From the NCBI GenBank assembly GCA_947044365.1, contig OX345649.1, forward strand, positions 4,142,405-4,206,404: a stretch of DNA of 64,000 bases, given 5' to 3'. Positions within the stretch are counted from its first letter, which is position 1; each line of letters begins with the position of its first letter. Positions 1-21,338 of the stretch are shown here, in pieces. The position numbers were made by a program, and so were the translations under genes. The notes beneath the pieces were generated by a model, which saw nothing but the letters and a program-made list of their open reading frames with translations, was not told the origin of the DNA and did no database searches. Source of the DNA: Petrosia ficiformis. Its lineage: Eukaryota; Porifera; Demospongiae; Haplosclerida; Petrosiidae.

Positions 1-384
1 CAGTGAAGATAGAAAGGCATCATCACATCGATTGTCCTGCCATGTAATAAGCGATGAACAAGAATCGATTGATAACGAAGCAGTATTGAATTGACCAGCC
101 TTAGGTTTCAGTAATTTGCTTTTCCATAAAACAATACCATGCATTTGGCCACATACTCCAATACTACTTACTCTAGCCAATTTTTCTCTTGTAAATTTAT
201 TCATAACTTTTTCTAATGCGAGAAATATTTTATTAATGTTTTGCTCATGGCCACCTTTGACATAACTTGGAATATCTGCTTGTGTCGGTTCTGAGTACTC
301 TTCATTCACATTATAACCATCTCTTTCTACCAAAGCAGCTTTTACAGTGCTTGTTCCAAAATCAAGTCCCAGTGTGTACTCCAT
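1..384 (-). CDS. SHPK: Sedoheptulokinase (FGGY family), 5' part only
   Basis: The reverse strand reads 128 codons without interruption from an ATG at 384 to the window edge. The protein begins with the FGGY phosphate-binding motif GLDFGTSTVKAAL. It then has GVCGQMHGIVLWK and SLITWQDNRCDD, an arrangement that matches animal sedoheptulokinase (CARKL) better than glycerol kinase or xylulokinase. Family role: ATP-dependent phosphorylation of sedoheptulose to sedoheptulose-7-phosphate in the cytosol, feeding the non-oxidative pentose phosphate pathway. Only about the first quarter of a family-length protein (roughly 480 aa) is present; the rest lies beyond the left edge. No intron is seen in the visible part. 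The start is the first in-frame ATG before the motif. It is divergent to mevalonate kinase. Confidence 0.85.
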   Translation of the reverse strand, partial: MEYTLGLDFGTSTVKAALVERDGYNVNEEYSEPTQADIPSYVKGGHEQNINKIFLALEKVMNKFTREKLARVSSIGVCGQMHGIVLWKSKLLKPKAGQFNTASLSIDSCSSLITWQDNRCDDAFLSSL

Positions 385-451
385 GAATATTTCCTGGATA
401 CTATCCGTAAACTCGTACAATCGTGGTTTATCGTATATTCACGTAATTTCG
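385..451. promoter_or_regulatory. Minimal divergent promoter/5' leader space, SHPK-MVK
   Basis: Only 67 bp lie between the two divergent start codons, so both core promoters and leaders must share or overlap this space, or extend into the opposite gene. No clear TATA box is visible. If MVK instead uses its second in-frame ATG at 470, the gap is 85 bp. The promoter call is inferred from gene geometry only. Confidence 0.5.
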
Positions 452-3400
452 ATGTCAAGTGGTTATGTAATGGCAACTTCTCTTCCTCCATTTCGAAGTG
501 TTCTGATCTCCTCTCCTGGAAAGGTGATTCTTCATGGCGAACATGCAGTTGTCTATGGAAAAGTAATTATAAAATATAGTAAACTTTAATTATTGCTTGA
601 GCTGTGATAGGAGTGGCTGGTATGATATCTATCTTTCTACAGTCAGGTATTGCAACCAGTGTAAATCTTAGGTGCTATATTTTCCTCCATCCTACATCAT
701 CTGGGTTTGTATCTCTCAGACTACCAGACATGCAACTCCAAATGTCATGGCGAATGTCTGAAGTAACAGAACTACTTGGATCAGCGGAAGGTGATCATGA
801 CAATACTGATTTCTCAAATGCATGATTTTACGCCATACATGCTTAGCAACAATTATATGCAAACTGTGTTCTCCCTAAATAAGTAGAGTGGTATTTGTAA
901 CATATTAGACCTATAGACCTTGTGCAGCTGACGTCAGAAGATTGAATTTCCGTATATTTTCCGTATTATAAATGTTTATGAGTTGCAAAAGAACGGTTGT
1001 TTCTTCTGCATTCTCCAGAAAAAGCGCACTTGGAATCATGAGCAGACAATATGTTCAATTCCAATTGGGAACTACCAGAGTGTTGAGATTCATTGACTTT
1101 CTGCTTGCAGTAGAGAGAATGCAGCAAATAATGGACTCTACTACACTATTATGTAGTATCTTGCCACTCAAAATGCCGGATTTGCCGTATATTTTAGTGT
1201 TGGATGACGTAACTGCACAAGGTCTATTTTAGGATCATCAGAGATATGTATGTTCATTCATTATAAACTATATAAATTAGACTGACAAAGTAGTGATGTA
1301 ACACCACGCTAAACATGACTAAGGAGAACATTGATGCAAAAAAATTCTTTAAAGATACAATCATCTTTTACTTTCTGCTTTTCCCATTCTCTGTATATAT
1401 TTGCTCAGATGAACACTTGGAAGTGCTAAGAAGATTTTGCAATGCAACAGACAGTCCATCAATGCAGAGTCTTGCTTGTCTCATTCTTCTCTATCTTCTT
1501 ACACAGATAGTTGGAGAGAAGCTGAGACCATTGGCAGGTCTGGAAGTATTTGTGTCTTCACAGATTCCATTTGGAGCTGGATTAGGTTCTTCAGCTGCAT
1601 ATTCAGTGTGTCTAGCAACTGGATTACTCATTGTGTCTGGTGGAATTAATATACCAGAAGACACTAATGGAGTTGAAGAAACAAGAAGAGGAGGAGAGAT
1701 TCCTAGTGTATTGATGGACTGGATAAATGAAAAGGGGATATCAGTTGATCATTCTGTGTTCCCATCCTTTTCTGATAGTGATCTACATTTAATTAATAAA
1801 TGGGGGTTTGAAGCAGAGAAACTTGTTCATGGGACCCCCTCAGGCATTGATAATACAATCAGTGTATTTGGTAAGATCATGTGTTTCATTCTATGTATTT
1901 ACCACTTCAGTAAACGATCATCTATTAAGTTATCATTTGCAATGGTGCATTCCTCCAGGTGGTGCCATAAAGTTCAAGAGTGGTATATTTACTCCAATGG
2001 AAAAGTATGTTTACAAACTTTACATAGTATACAACTATACATACACTATTTTAGTAGTAAAATTAATGCGACAATGGTCTTTTTTGTTCACCTTCACCTC
2101 AGTAAAATGTTCATAACTTTAGTTTCAAAGGACCAATGATCTGTTTCCTGCACCATTTTCATATAATTATCATTCCCGTCCTTTTTTGTGTATGTCAAAT
2201 TTCAATCCATGTATTAACCTTATGACATTTAAGCCGCCATACACTATATTACATATAAAGTCATCACATCATAATTGTGAGGTCATCATGAATGTGAACA
2301 AACTTTAATATAAATGTTCGAAACAATCTCCCTACACTATATGCTCTTTCTTTATCACTCACTTCCTATCCCACCTCCCCTCCCCTCTTTATCTGTCTCC
2401 CTTCTTTCATTCCCAATCATAGAATGCCTAAACTTTCTATTCTACTTGTATATACAAAGGTTCCGAGAAGTACTAAAAAAATAGTAGCAGGAGTTAGACA
2501 AAATCACACAAAAGTATGTTTGACCTTAACGTTAAGTTATTTATCTATCACCCTCCTCCACCTCCTCTATACACACACTCACTCACACACACATACACAC
2601 ATATATGCACACATTTTCATATACTCATGCATTTAGTATCCACAGGTCACGAGTCCTATTTTAGATTCAATAGAAGCGATAGTTTTAAAATCAGAATTCA
2701 CATTAGAAGAGATATGGGATTTAACTAACCAAGATGATAATGAGGAGTTACAAGCAAAAAGAAAACAGCTATACACTTCTCTACAGGTGTGTGGCTACTA
2801 GTAATAATTTATTAGTAATTTATTAGTAATTTATTAGTATATTAATGATTTATTCAGGATCCAATGTAAAATTCAAGATATAGAATTAGGTATTTATACT
2901 TATGATTAAATTATCACTTATAATTGGAACATTGCTGGTAGAAGATAATTTTAACTCAACTATTAATTTATATTTATATGATGTGTATTAATATTTCAAA
3001 TCTTATCTTTACTTTGTACTTTGTAGGAGCTCTTTGCTATAAATCATCACCTTTTAAATGCACTAGGAGTTGGCCACTCATCACTTGACAAAGTCCATCA
3101 CATTGCATGTGAAAATGGGTTAACAGCCAAACTGACAGGGGCAGGAGGAGGAGGATGCGCTGTTGTTCTATTAACTCCAGGTAAGGATGTACATCTACCA
3201 AGTACTACAGGGACAGAGTTTTAACTTATTTCACTGCTCCCCATATACTTTCTATAATGTCCGGCTTGACTGACTGTTTCCACATCCCTGCAAAAGCTAG
3301 TAAGTGTTAGTGCTGGGACTCGATAATCGAAATATCAATAATTGTTATCTATATAGCACATTTAGCGATAATCAATATCGTGACCAGATATCGATTTGTA

Positions 3401-4172
3401 CTTATGTGCGTGTGCATTAAGTACAAGGCATTAGTTTTTTAAAAAAACATCCTAATAACTTAACCTACAACTGGTTTTATATTTGGTACATGATACCCAA
3501 ATTATCTATTTTCATGCCAATTAGTGGGAGGTCTATAATTAATTACTTCCTCTGATATTATTGATAATGAATTGATATTGGGTGCACTAATAATCGATAT
3601 TGGTGTCTCTACCGATTTCCAGCACTAGTGAGTGTAACTGCATGTTTTAATCAAATGTATCTCATTCATAATACGTCCAGTCATGCCTCTTGATAGGTCT
3701 TACATGTACACTTTATGAGAAATGAAGTACTTTGTAGCTATAGAAATATAATCAAAATTCCTATATACCTAAAATGCAGTTGATGAGAAAATCTATCGCT
3801 TAAGAAATGATGAAATGCTTTTTATATTGTGGCTACACGTATATCAGGTATCTTGGGAGAGTACAATAGTAGCTCTTCTTGATACAAAAATTTAGTGTAT
3901 GAAGTGACTGAATAAATATTGGATCAAAATGTTTCCAGTCCAAGTGACTGATTTTCTTAACCATGGTCACTAATAACCCAGTTATTCTTGTGCTAGAAAG
4001 GGTTAGGATCATATTGAAATGGGAACCGGTCTTATATGTCCTCCTAACCTCCTAATTAGATATTTCACATGAACATATATCTGAAGTCAAAGTTAAAATG
4101 GAATCCGTAGGATTTGACTGTTGGGAGACTAGTGTAGGATCAAGAGGTGTATCATTACATTGTTGTATTTAG
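452..4172 (+). CDS. MVK: Mevalonate kinase, complete, 8 exons, 421 aa
   Basis: Exons: 452-562, 643-790, 1409-1870, 1959-2004, 2423-2513, 2646-2786, 3027-3180, 4060-4172. All introns are GT-AG and phases agree, giving 421 codons plus TAG. GHMP-kinase motifs occur in order: substrate motif SPGKVILHGEHAVVYGK near residues 21-37, ATP-binding PFGAGLGSSAAYS at 140-152, HGTPSGIDN with the catalytic-type Asp at about 234, and KLTGAGGGGC at 368-377. The small last exon (GFDCWETSVG) lies 880 bp from exon 7 and matches the family C-terminus. The reaction is mevalonate + ATP to 5-phosphomevalonate, in isoprenoid and sterol precursor synthesis. Human MVK is 396 aa, so length is normal. The start could be residue 1 or Met7 (position 470); the latter aligns nearer to the usual N-terminus. 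Confidence 0.95.
914..1226. mobile_element. Foldback MITE in MVK intron 2, possible TA target duplication
   Basis: The left end reads TAGACCTTGTGCAGCTGACG and the right end is its near-exact inverse (ACGTAACTGCACAAGGTCTA). A TA at each edge would fit a Tc1/mariner-type target duplication. There is no coding capacity beyond a chance 86-codon frame. It occupies half of the 618-bp intron; nothing else is recognised there. Confidence 0.55.
2107..2312 (+). repeat. Dispersed repeat family A, copy 1 (MVK intron 4)
   Basis: Shares long stretches with 13982-14460, 16565-16805 (inverted) and 22870-22985, including TTCATATAATTATC, ATGTATTAACCTTATGACAT and GAGGTCATCATGAATGTGAAC. The ends carry related words, TTCATAACTTTAG and GTGAACAAACTTTA. 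It is non-coding and of unknown class. Confidence 0.65.
3308..3627. mobile_element. MITE-like foldback in MVK intron 7
   Basis: Bounded by TAGTGCTGG and its inverse CCAGCACTA. The interior is rich in ATCGATAT-type words that also pair across the element. Flanks AGTAAGTGTT and AGTGAGTGTA are similar and may be a decayed target duplication of a hAT-like element. It lies inside the 879-bp last intron; the rest of that intron shows no recognised feature. Confidence 0.5.
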
Positions 4173-5021
4173 TAACATAGATTAATAATTATATAGTGTA
4201 TTTTATGTTATTATGAAGTGAGTATTTATGGATATCATCCATCAAATTAGTCATTGTCCATAGTTTGGTGGTCATACTAATACTGTACACACCACACAGT
4301 ATTTCTATATAATGATCAGATTAAAATTCTGCTAACCATATCTGAGTTGCAGTAATTAGATAGATTCAATTAAGGTCTGTGTGCTAAAATATTTTGCAAC
4401 CAAAAGGACTGCTTGAGTCACTGAAGAAATATATAACCTATTTGGTAAGAATTTGTAGCCCTTTTCTGACACGAGGGCAATTATTTGTTTTATCACCATT
4501 AAGATAATAATACTGAACTATGCAACGACTACATGTACCTAATCAAATTTCACATTAATGACTTCAAACTTGTCTTCAATGATCTAGTTAGTATTCAGAG
4601 GTGCAAATGTAAGGTGAGGTGGAGTAATTCTGTAACTTCAAGATTCCTCTGGTTCTGTTTTAGTTGAAGTTGGACTTACAAAATATTTATTGCTGCAAGA
4701 CTAACAGTTAGTTAAGGCCCAAGGTCCAGCTCTTAATAATTATAATTTATAATGTTGTATTGTCTAATCAATTGTAAAATTATTTACAATTTAATATGGA
4801 AAAATACGGAATCTGTGGTCTTTTCTTCTCACCATCAGGCTGCCTTAGTTAGTTGTCAACTAATGCAAATTTTTTACCAATTTTTTTCATCACAAATTGA
4901 CATTGTTAACTAAAAGTTATCTGGCTATAACTTGGTATAATAAATCTTCATTGTGGGCGTGGTTATTTTCAAAAGAGCACTTATACATGTGTGGTGTTGC
5001 TTTAGTTACAGTAACTTTAAG
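4173..5021. other. Intergenic spacer MVK to PIH1D1
   Basis: AT-rich, with no open frame of interest and no canonical AATAAA signal that I could place for MVK. A GTGGGCGTGG word at about 4955, 70 bp before the PIH1D1 start, resembles the GC/KLF-type boxes of TATA-less promoters. The spacer holds the MVK 3' UTR and the PIH1D1 promoter by position only. Confidence 0.4.
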
Positions 5022-8000
5022 ATGGCTGTAAATGAAAGTTTGTTGCAGCTGGAAGAAGATACAGAAGAATTACCTGATACCCTTCTGCAGAATCTATTAA
5101 TAAAAGTATGATTATAATTTAAAATTATAAGTATTGAAGCAAGTCTACTCTTCACATACAGGATCCATTATTACAAAAACAAAATTTACAGGAACCATTA
5201 CCTAAATCAGTGATACCTCAGCCAGGTGAGTATCAAAGCTGTTGCATATCGTATGTATGTATGCATACAGTCATACACTTTAACTGTCCCATCTATTATA
5301 CAAGGATTTTGTATCAAGACAAAAACTGACACAGAAGAGAAAGTATTTGTTAATATTTGTACATCACAAGAGGTAATTATAATTATGTTCATAATTTATG
5401 CACATAAGGTAAGGTGGGGCGGTTCCAGATGCAGTACCAAAGATAACTACTTTGTGATTTTACCACCTGCTATAATAAAAGACTAGTCCCTATCATTAGT
5501 TATTGCAGTAATAAATAGTTTGCAAGTCCTATTTAGACTGCTGAGAATACTTGAATTTCCGGAATACTCTCGGATGAAATTACTTTGACCTTGGTTGGTG
5601 CAGGACGACACGCCAACAATGAAAGGGTCCGGCGTGATGGCTAATAGGAGGAATCTGTTTAAAACACATCTTTTGTACCTTTACTACACTCTTCATTGCT
5701 TGCTTATACTTGCTGTATTCTTCTCAGATTCCTTCTCCTAAAGACATCAGTGATGAACAGCTACAGACACTCCTACAATCTAGTGATGCTACAAATTATA
5801 GGGTGCCCTTAAGTCTAGGAGAACCACACACAGAAAAGGATAATGGTATTTATATTTAGTTTACTAAACATTAATAGTACAAACAGATCTACCTACTCCA
5901 TTTCCATCATCTTCAAAACAGAGCATTTTTTTTCATCATTAATATTCCATTCTATAGCTGGTAAAGATTGCTCAGTTTACGATGTCATTATAAGTAGTTC
6001 ATTTTATGAGACTATTCAAGTTAGTACACAAATTGAACATCTATACAATCATAGATCTTTCATTTTCCTACCCATTTATTCACCTATCCATTCAAGCCTT
6101 CCATTCCACCATCCGTCCATATTTCCTATCTAGCCATCCATCCATCCATTCATCTATCCATCAGTCCATTTCATTCATCTCCACTTCCACCATCCATCCA
6201 TCTTTCCTTCCTCCATTAATTCATTGATCTATCCATCAAGCCATCCATTCAGCCATCTATCCATCTATCCATCAATCCACTTATAGAAGAGACCATTAAT
6301 GAAAGATTTCTTATTAACAATCATTCTAGAAGGTTTGGAGGATAAGTACAGCCTAAGACTATGCAGAGGTAATTAATACGTATACAAATTCACACAATAT
6401 ATAAATGGTATATTTGTATTTAACTTATTTCTATTTAAGAGTGTAAGATTATGAAAAATCGTAAGTTCTTTGGTCAACTTCCTGAGCAGACAGTTCGTGG
6501 AAAATCAAAACCATTTATAATAGAAGTTGATCAGTGAGTGAATTGGAGACTGGATAGATGAATAAATGGATGAACTAATCAATAGATGGATGAATGAGTG
6601 GATGAACATATGAAGGGATGAATGGATGAATAAACGTAATCAATGGATGGATGAATGTGTGGATGAACATATGAAGGGATGAATGGATGAATAAACGTAA
6701 TCAATGGATGGATGAATGAGTGGATGACCATATGAAGGGATGAATGGATGAATAAACGTAATCAATGGATGGATGAATGAGTGGATGACCATATGAAGGG
6801 ATGAATGGATGAATAAACGTAATCAATGGATGGATGAATGAGTGGATGACCATATGAAGGGATGAATGGATGAATAAACGTAATCAATGGATGGATGAAT
6901 GTGTGGATGACCATATGAAGGGATGAATGGATGAATAAACGTAATCAATGGATGGATGAATGAGTGGATGACCATATGAAGGGATGAATGGATGAATAAA
7001 CGTAATCAATGGATGGATGAATGTGTGGATGACCATATGAAGGGATGAATGGATGAATAAACGTAATCAATGGATGGATGAATGAGTGGATGACCATATG
7101 AAGGGATGAATGGATGAATAAACGTAATCAATGGATGGATGAATGTGTGGATGACCATATGAAGGGATGAATGGATGAATAAACGTAATCAATGGATGGA
7201 TGAATGAGTGGATGACCATATGAAGGGATGAATGGATGAATAAACGTAATCAATGGATGGATGAATGAGTGGATGAACATATGAAGGGATGAATGGATGA
7301 ATAAACGTAATCAATGGATGGATGAATGAGTGGATGAACATATGAAGGGATGAATGGATGAATAAATGGATGAACTAATCGATGGATGGATGAATGTGTG
7401 GATGAACATATGAAGGGATGAATGGATGAATAAACGTAATCAATGGATGGATGAATGTGTGGATGAACATATGAAGGGATGAATGGATGAATAAACGTAA
7501 TCAATGGATGGATGAATGTGTGGATGAACATATGAAGGGATGAATGGATGAATAAATGGATGAACTAATCGATGGATGGATGAATGTGTGGATGAACATA
7601 TGAAGGGATGAATGGATGAATAAACGTAATCAATGGATGGATGAATGAGTGGATGAACATATGAAGGGATGAATGGATGAATAAATGGATGAACTAATCA
7701 ATGGATGGATGAATGTGTGGATGAACATATGAAGGGATGAATGGATGAATAAACGTAATCAATGGATGGATGAATGTGTGGATGACCATATGAAGGGATG
7801 AATGGATGAATAAACGTAATCAATGGATGGATGAATGTGTGGATGACCATATGAAGGGATGAATGGATGAATAAACGTAATCAATGGATGGATGAATGTG
7901 TGGATGAACATATGAAGGGATGAATGGATGAATAAACGGATTAACTAATCGATGGATGGATGAAAGAGTGGATGAGGGATGAATGATTGATGGATGGATG

Positions 8001-9535
8001 AATGTGTGGATGAACATGTGGATGGATGAATAAATCAAGGATGGATGGTTTTATGAAGGAATGAATTCAGATAGGATTAAATGAATGGATCATTGAATAA
8101 GTAACTCATAATCTCCACACACATACACAAACTACAGAGAACAAACGAAATCTAAAAGTAAAAGAAAATTAGTATCAGAAACAATAGAAAATGAAAGTAC
8201 AAAAAGGTATCAACATGTTAACCCATACATGTATTAATAATCTATCTTCATCCCCATTCTTATCCTCAATCCTGTATTAATCTTCATTCCAATAGTCCCA
8301 TACCTGAACCTCAGTACAATAGTCTGTCTCATCACTCCCATTCTTATCCTCAATCCTGTATTTATCTTCATTCCAATAGTCCCATACCTGAACCTCAGTA
8401 CAATAGTTTGTCTCTTCATTCCCATTCTTATCCTTAATCCATTAATAATCATCATTCCAATAGTCCCATACCTGAACCTCAGTACAATAGTCTGTCTCAT
8501 CACTCCCATTCTTATCCTCAATCCTGTATTTATCTTCATTCCAATAGTCCCATACCTGAACCTCAGTACAATAGTTTGTCTCTTCATTCCCATTCTTATC
8601 CTTAATCCATTAATAATCATCATTCCAATAGTCCCATACCTGAACCTCAGTACAATAGTTTGTCTCTTCATTCCCATTCTCATCCTTAACCATTAATAAT
8701 CATCATTCCAATAGTCCCATACCTGAACCTCAGTACACCATAATAAGAGAACCAGTTGATGGAGAACTGCCAGAGTTTTTAGTTATGGAAGTTCAATTAC
8801 CTGGAGTGGTAAGAAATGATGTTTGTGTATTCTATTTATCCTTCATTGTTCTTGTTTTATCCATTCTAAATTAATCTTTCTAGTCATCAAGTCGTAATCT
8901 TCTACTTGATGTTGGAGAAGATAGGATAGTATTGACAGCACGGCCTAACCTATATCACTTTGACATTGATTTACCATTTCTTATTAACAATGAAGAAACT
9001 GGAGCACAATATAATAAAGATACTAAAGTATGTTGCTTCTCCTCAGAAGTATGTTAGTAGATCGTCTTCTCCTTATATATTATTCTCGTAGTATTAATTT
9101 ATAAATCCAGTATAATGTTTTTCCAGGAGTGTGGAAATATTGTCCCAGCTGCCTGATATTTTGACCTATTTTCACTACTCTTGTCCTGCTCTCATAATTT
9201 GTGTTTTGATAAACTGGACATTCACTATATTAATTCTACAATGTCTTGTATGGGTGTCTGCACCACTGGTCCTATTAGAGTGTTATAGTGTAGAGATAAG
9301 CATGGAATCTGTTCTAATGATGCCCAAAACAGTGGATTCTAAACCTTCTTCAATTTATTGTATTTGGAATAGTGCTGCAATTAAAGGTGGTACTTTCCTT
9401 TAATTATATCACCCTCACCTTGTTCATTTTTATTGCTCTATCTGTGATGTTTATTTCAATATTTTGAATTACTTGTTATTATTAAAATAGGTATTATCAA
9501 TTACTCTTCCTGTTACTGGACATGCTCCTATTTAA
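5022..9535 (+). CDS. PIH1D1: PIH1 domain-containing protein 1 (R2TP adaptor), 11 exons, 296 aa
   Basis: Exons: 5022-5105, 5162-5225, 5305-5372, 5728-5845, 5958-6019, 6287-6368, 6440-6533, 8138-8206, 8748-8808, 8884-9027, 9491-9535. The phases close to 296 codons plus TAA; human PIH1D1 is 290 aa. The PIH1 domain (about 48-175) shows [45 protein letters not shown] and [13 protein letters not shown]. Lys54 and Lys62 fall where the phosphopeptide-binding lysines of the human protein lie. A CS-like C-terminal half ([31 protein letters not shown]) corresponds to the partner-binding part. Known role: PIH1D1 with RPAP3 and RUVBL1/2 forms R2TP, which assembles box C/D snoRNPs, PIKKs and RNA polymerase II. 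Intron 7 (1.6 kb) is almost entirely minisatellite. The last exon encodes only 14 residues. Confidence 0.93.
5527..5649 (+). other. Possible structured RNA in PIH1D1 intron 3
   Basis: TCCTATTTAG at the left edge can pair with CTAATAGGA at the right edge. An inner stem GTTGGTG/CGCCAAC has a 10-base loop. The stretch is more GC-rich than its surroundings and lies between coding exons 3 and 4. I see no convincing C/D boxes or H/ACA tail, so an intronic snoRNA is only a possibility. Confidence 0.2.
6090..6286 (+). repeat. (CATC)n-type simple repeat next to PIH1D1 exon 6
   Basis: Degenerate ATCC/CATC tetranucleotide runs directly precede the exon 6 acceptor at 6285-6286, so they form most of the intron's 3' part. 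Confidence 0.8.
6541..8060. repeat. 61-bp minisatellite, about 23 copies, PIH1D1 intron 7
   Basis: The unit contains GAATGGATGAATAAACGTAA, TCAATGGATGGATGAATG and TGGATGACCATATGAAGGGA. The period is 61 bp, visible as a one-base shift per 60-base line. Variant units with TGAACAT or TGACCAT, and with TGAATGTG or TGAATGAG, alternate in blocks. The reverse strand yields spurious His/Pro/Ser-rich frames. Confidence 0.95.
8240..8737. repeat. 84-bp minisatellite, 6 copies, ending at PIH1D1 exon 9
   Basis: The unit includes TTCCAATAGTCCCATACCTG, AACCTCAGTACAATAG and CATTCTTATCCTCAATCC. The last unit breaks off after CAGTAC, about 10 bases before the exon 9 acceptor (AG at 8746-8747). It fills intron 8. 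Confidence 0.93.
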
Positions 9536-9639
9536 CTACGCTGTTCATACCCGTCTGATGGTATAACTCGACTTATCAACTATTTTAAAACCATTTTTTC
9601 TTTTCTCTTCTGTTTTTGTTATATATTGATAGTTCATGA

Positions 9640-10005
9640 ATTATACATATAATGTTATACATGTATATGTAGGGTTAATACATATGCTCTGCATATATAC
9701 ATACATACATAAATACGTCATATACATAATACATACGTACACATTACATAAATTATACATACACATACGTATATACATACATACATACATTACATACATA
9801 CATACATACATTACATACATTACATACATTACATACATTACATACATTACATACATACATACATTACATACATACATACATACATACATACGTACATACG
9901 TACATACATACATACATACATACATACATACATACATACATACATACATACACACACACACATACATACATACATACATACATATAATAATACATGTATT
10001 CATTC
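9640..10005. repeat. (TACA)n microsatellite between convergent PIH1D1 and LIMK
   Basis: Long runs of ACAT tetranucleotides with TTACATACA variants and a short CA run. They fill most of the 501-bp space between the PIH1D1 stop (9535) and the LIMK stop (10037). Both 3' UTRs must end in or near it; no clear AATAAA was found. Confidence 0.92.
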
Positions 10006-10036
10006 GAATAAGTATAAAAATTGAAATATGATGTGA

Positions 10037-19860
<9,824 letters not shown>

Positions 19861-20133
19861 ATTTAGAGCTGCAGTGAAATGAGATTCAGTGCCACACACC
19901 CCCAAAAGCAAAAAGAGGGAACCCTCTAATTATTAATTGTTGGGTGGCAATGGGCGTGTCTAAATGGACATTAATTAGAACAGAAGACAGAGAAGGTCAC
20001 ACTGCATTTCGGCTGATGCTGTTCGTGAAAGGTTTCTGTTGTAATATTTATAGACACTCCTCGTATAAACTCTTCACACAACTAGTTTCTAAAAAAAACT
20101 AGCCAAATTTGAAAGAGCTACGTTACAGGAAGA
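19861..20133. promoter_or_regulatory. Shared divergent promoter region, LIMK-SSH
   Basis: 273 bp separate the LIMK and Slingshot start codons and must hold both leaders and core promoters. Visible words include CACACACCCCC, GGGTGGCAATGGGCGTGTC and CCAAATTTGA (one base off an SRF CArG box). No clear TATA box. The bidirectional promoter is inferred from geometry. Confidence 0.6.
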
Positions 20134-20335
20134 ATGTCACTGCAGACTATTGAAAGAAACTCTCCTTCTCCCCAGGAATCTGTAAGTAATTGTTTATGTC
20201 TTAGAGAATGTCTGTTTGTGATTTTGGGATGGAATTCTGAATATCATTCCAACTCTAGGCTTGTGTTGACTATAAGCCATTCACCACTTGAAAAATAATA
20301 TTTAATTACTTTTGTTTAATTACTGTTAAAATATA

Positions 20336-20381
<46 letters not shown>

Positions 20382-21281
20382 TATGTAATATATATATATA
20401 TTATATATATATATATGTGCATATAATTTTAAAGAGAGAAGTGATTGAATAGAGAATAATTAATTAAGGTTTTTACCAATTTCTGTTATAAGTGACACAG
20501 GTACTCGTTTCTATATCTCAGTAGTTCACGTGGTTATCTCTGTCTGTCACTCTGTCTCTCACTTAATGAACTATAGTTTGAAATGTAGTTTATGTTTTAA
20601 TTTATGTTTATGTACATATTTATTACTGATAAGTATGTACGTGTCTAATCTAATATTTGTAAATTTCATGTTAAAGACAATAACCCATTGTCTTTAAAGC
20701 AGTAATGCACTGTATGCGAGTGTGCCACGTCTGTGTCTGTTTGTATGTGTGTACATCTGTATCTCTGTCTCTCTGTCTGTCTGGGTGTGTGTGTGTATGT
20801 ATGTGTAGGAGGAGGACTGTAACAGTGTTTTCTCTCTATAAGGTGGAATAGTTGTGATTGTGGTACCATATATACACACATATTTCTAGCCAATGTTTTT
20901 ATAACAAAAGGAGAGTTCACACAGAAGTACTCAATACATCAATATTAGAGGAAGCTATTCATGTGCATCGTATAAATGGAGGTTTTTGTTTAAGTACACA
21001 AATATAATTTATTGTACCTGTGGACACATGTACATATCTAAAACTTTGAAGAACAAATGATGAGGTAGAAATATGACGTGATTATTGTTACCTCATTAAT
21101 TCAGTAGCTGTCACATTATTGCATTACCTGTTATTAATTCTTGTTTTTGCTATACCAAGTATGCATTGTTTGATTAATTAACATTTTTTTACCTCCCCCA
21201 TTCATTCTCTCTCTCTCCCCCCTCTCTCTCCCCCCGCTCTCTCCCTCCCTCCCTCCTTTCTCCCTCCCTCTCTCCCTCCTT

Positions 21282-21338
<57 letters not shown>

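Noticed and set aside
972..1232. 86-codon forward frame in MVK intron 2
   Set aside because: Lies within the foldback element 914-1226, with no protein similarity.
1315..2139. 274-codon forward frame
   Set aside because: Only 1409-1870 is mevalonate kinase exon 3; the rest reads through introns on either side.
4640..4703. Alternative last exon for mevalonate kinase (VEVGLTKYLLLQD)
   Set aside because: In phase after exon 7 but unrelated to the family; exon 4060-4172 gives the conserved GFDCWETSVG end.
6541..8737. CRISPR-like regular repeats
   Set aside because: Units are contiguous without unique spacers, in an intron of a eukaryotic gene: minisatellites.
9131..9403. 90-codon frame near the PIH1D1 end
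   Set aside because: Intronic: the frame does not join exon 9027 in phase with recognisable sequence, whereas 9491-9535 gives the family-like C-terminus.
19861..20133. SRF CArG box (CCAAATTTGA) in the LIMK-SSH promoter
   Set aside because: One mismatch in the invariant GG; in AT-rich DNA this is too weak to list as a site.
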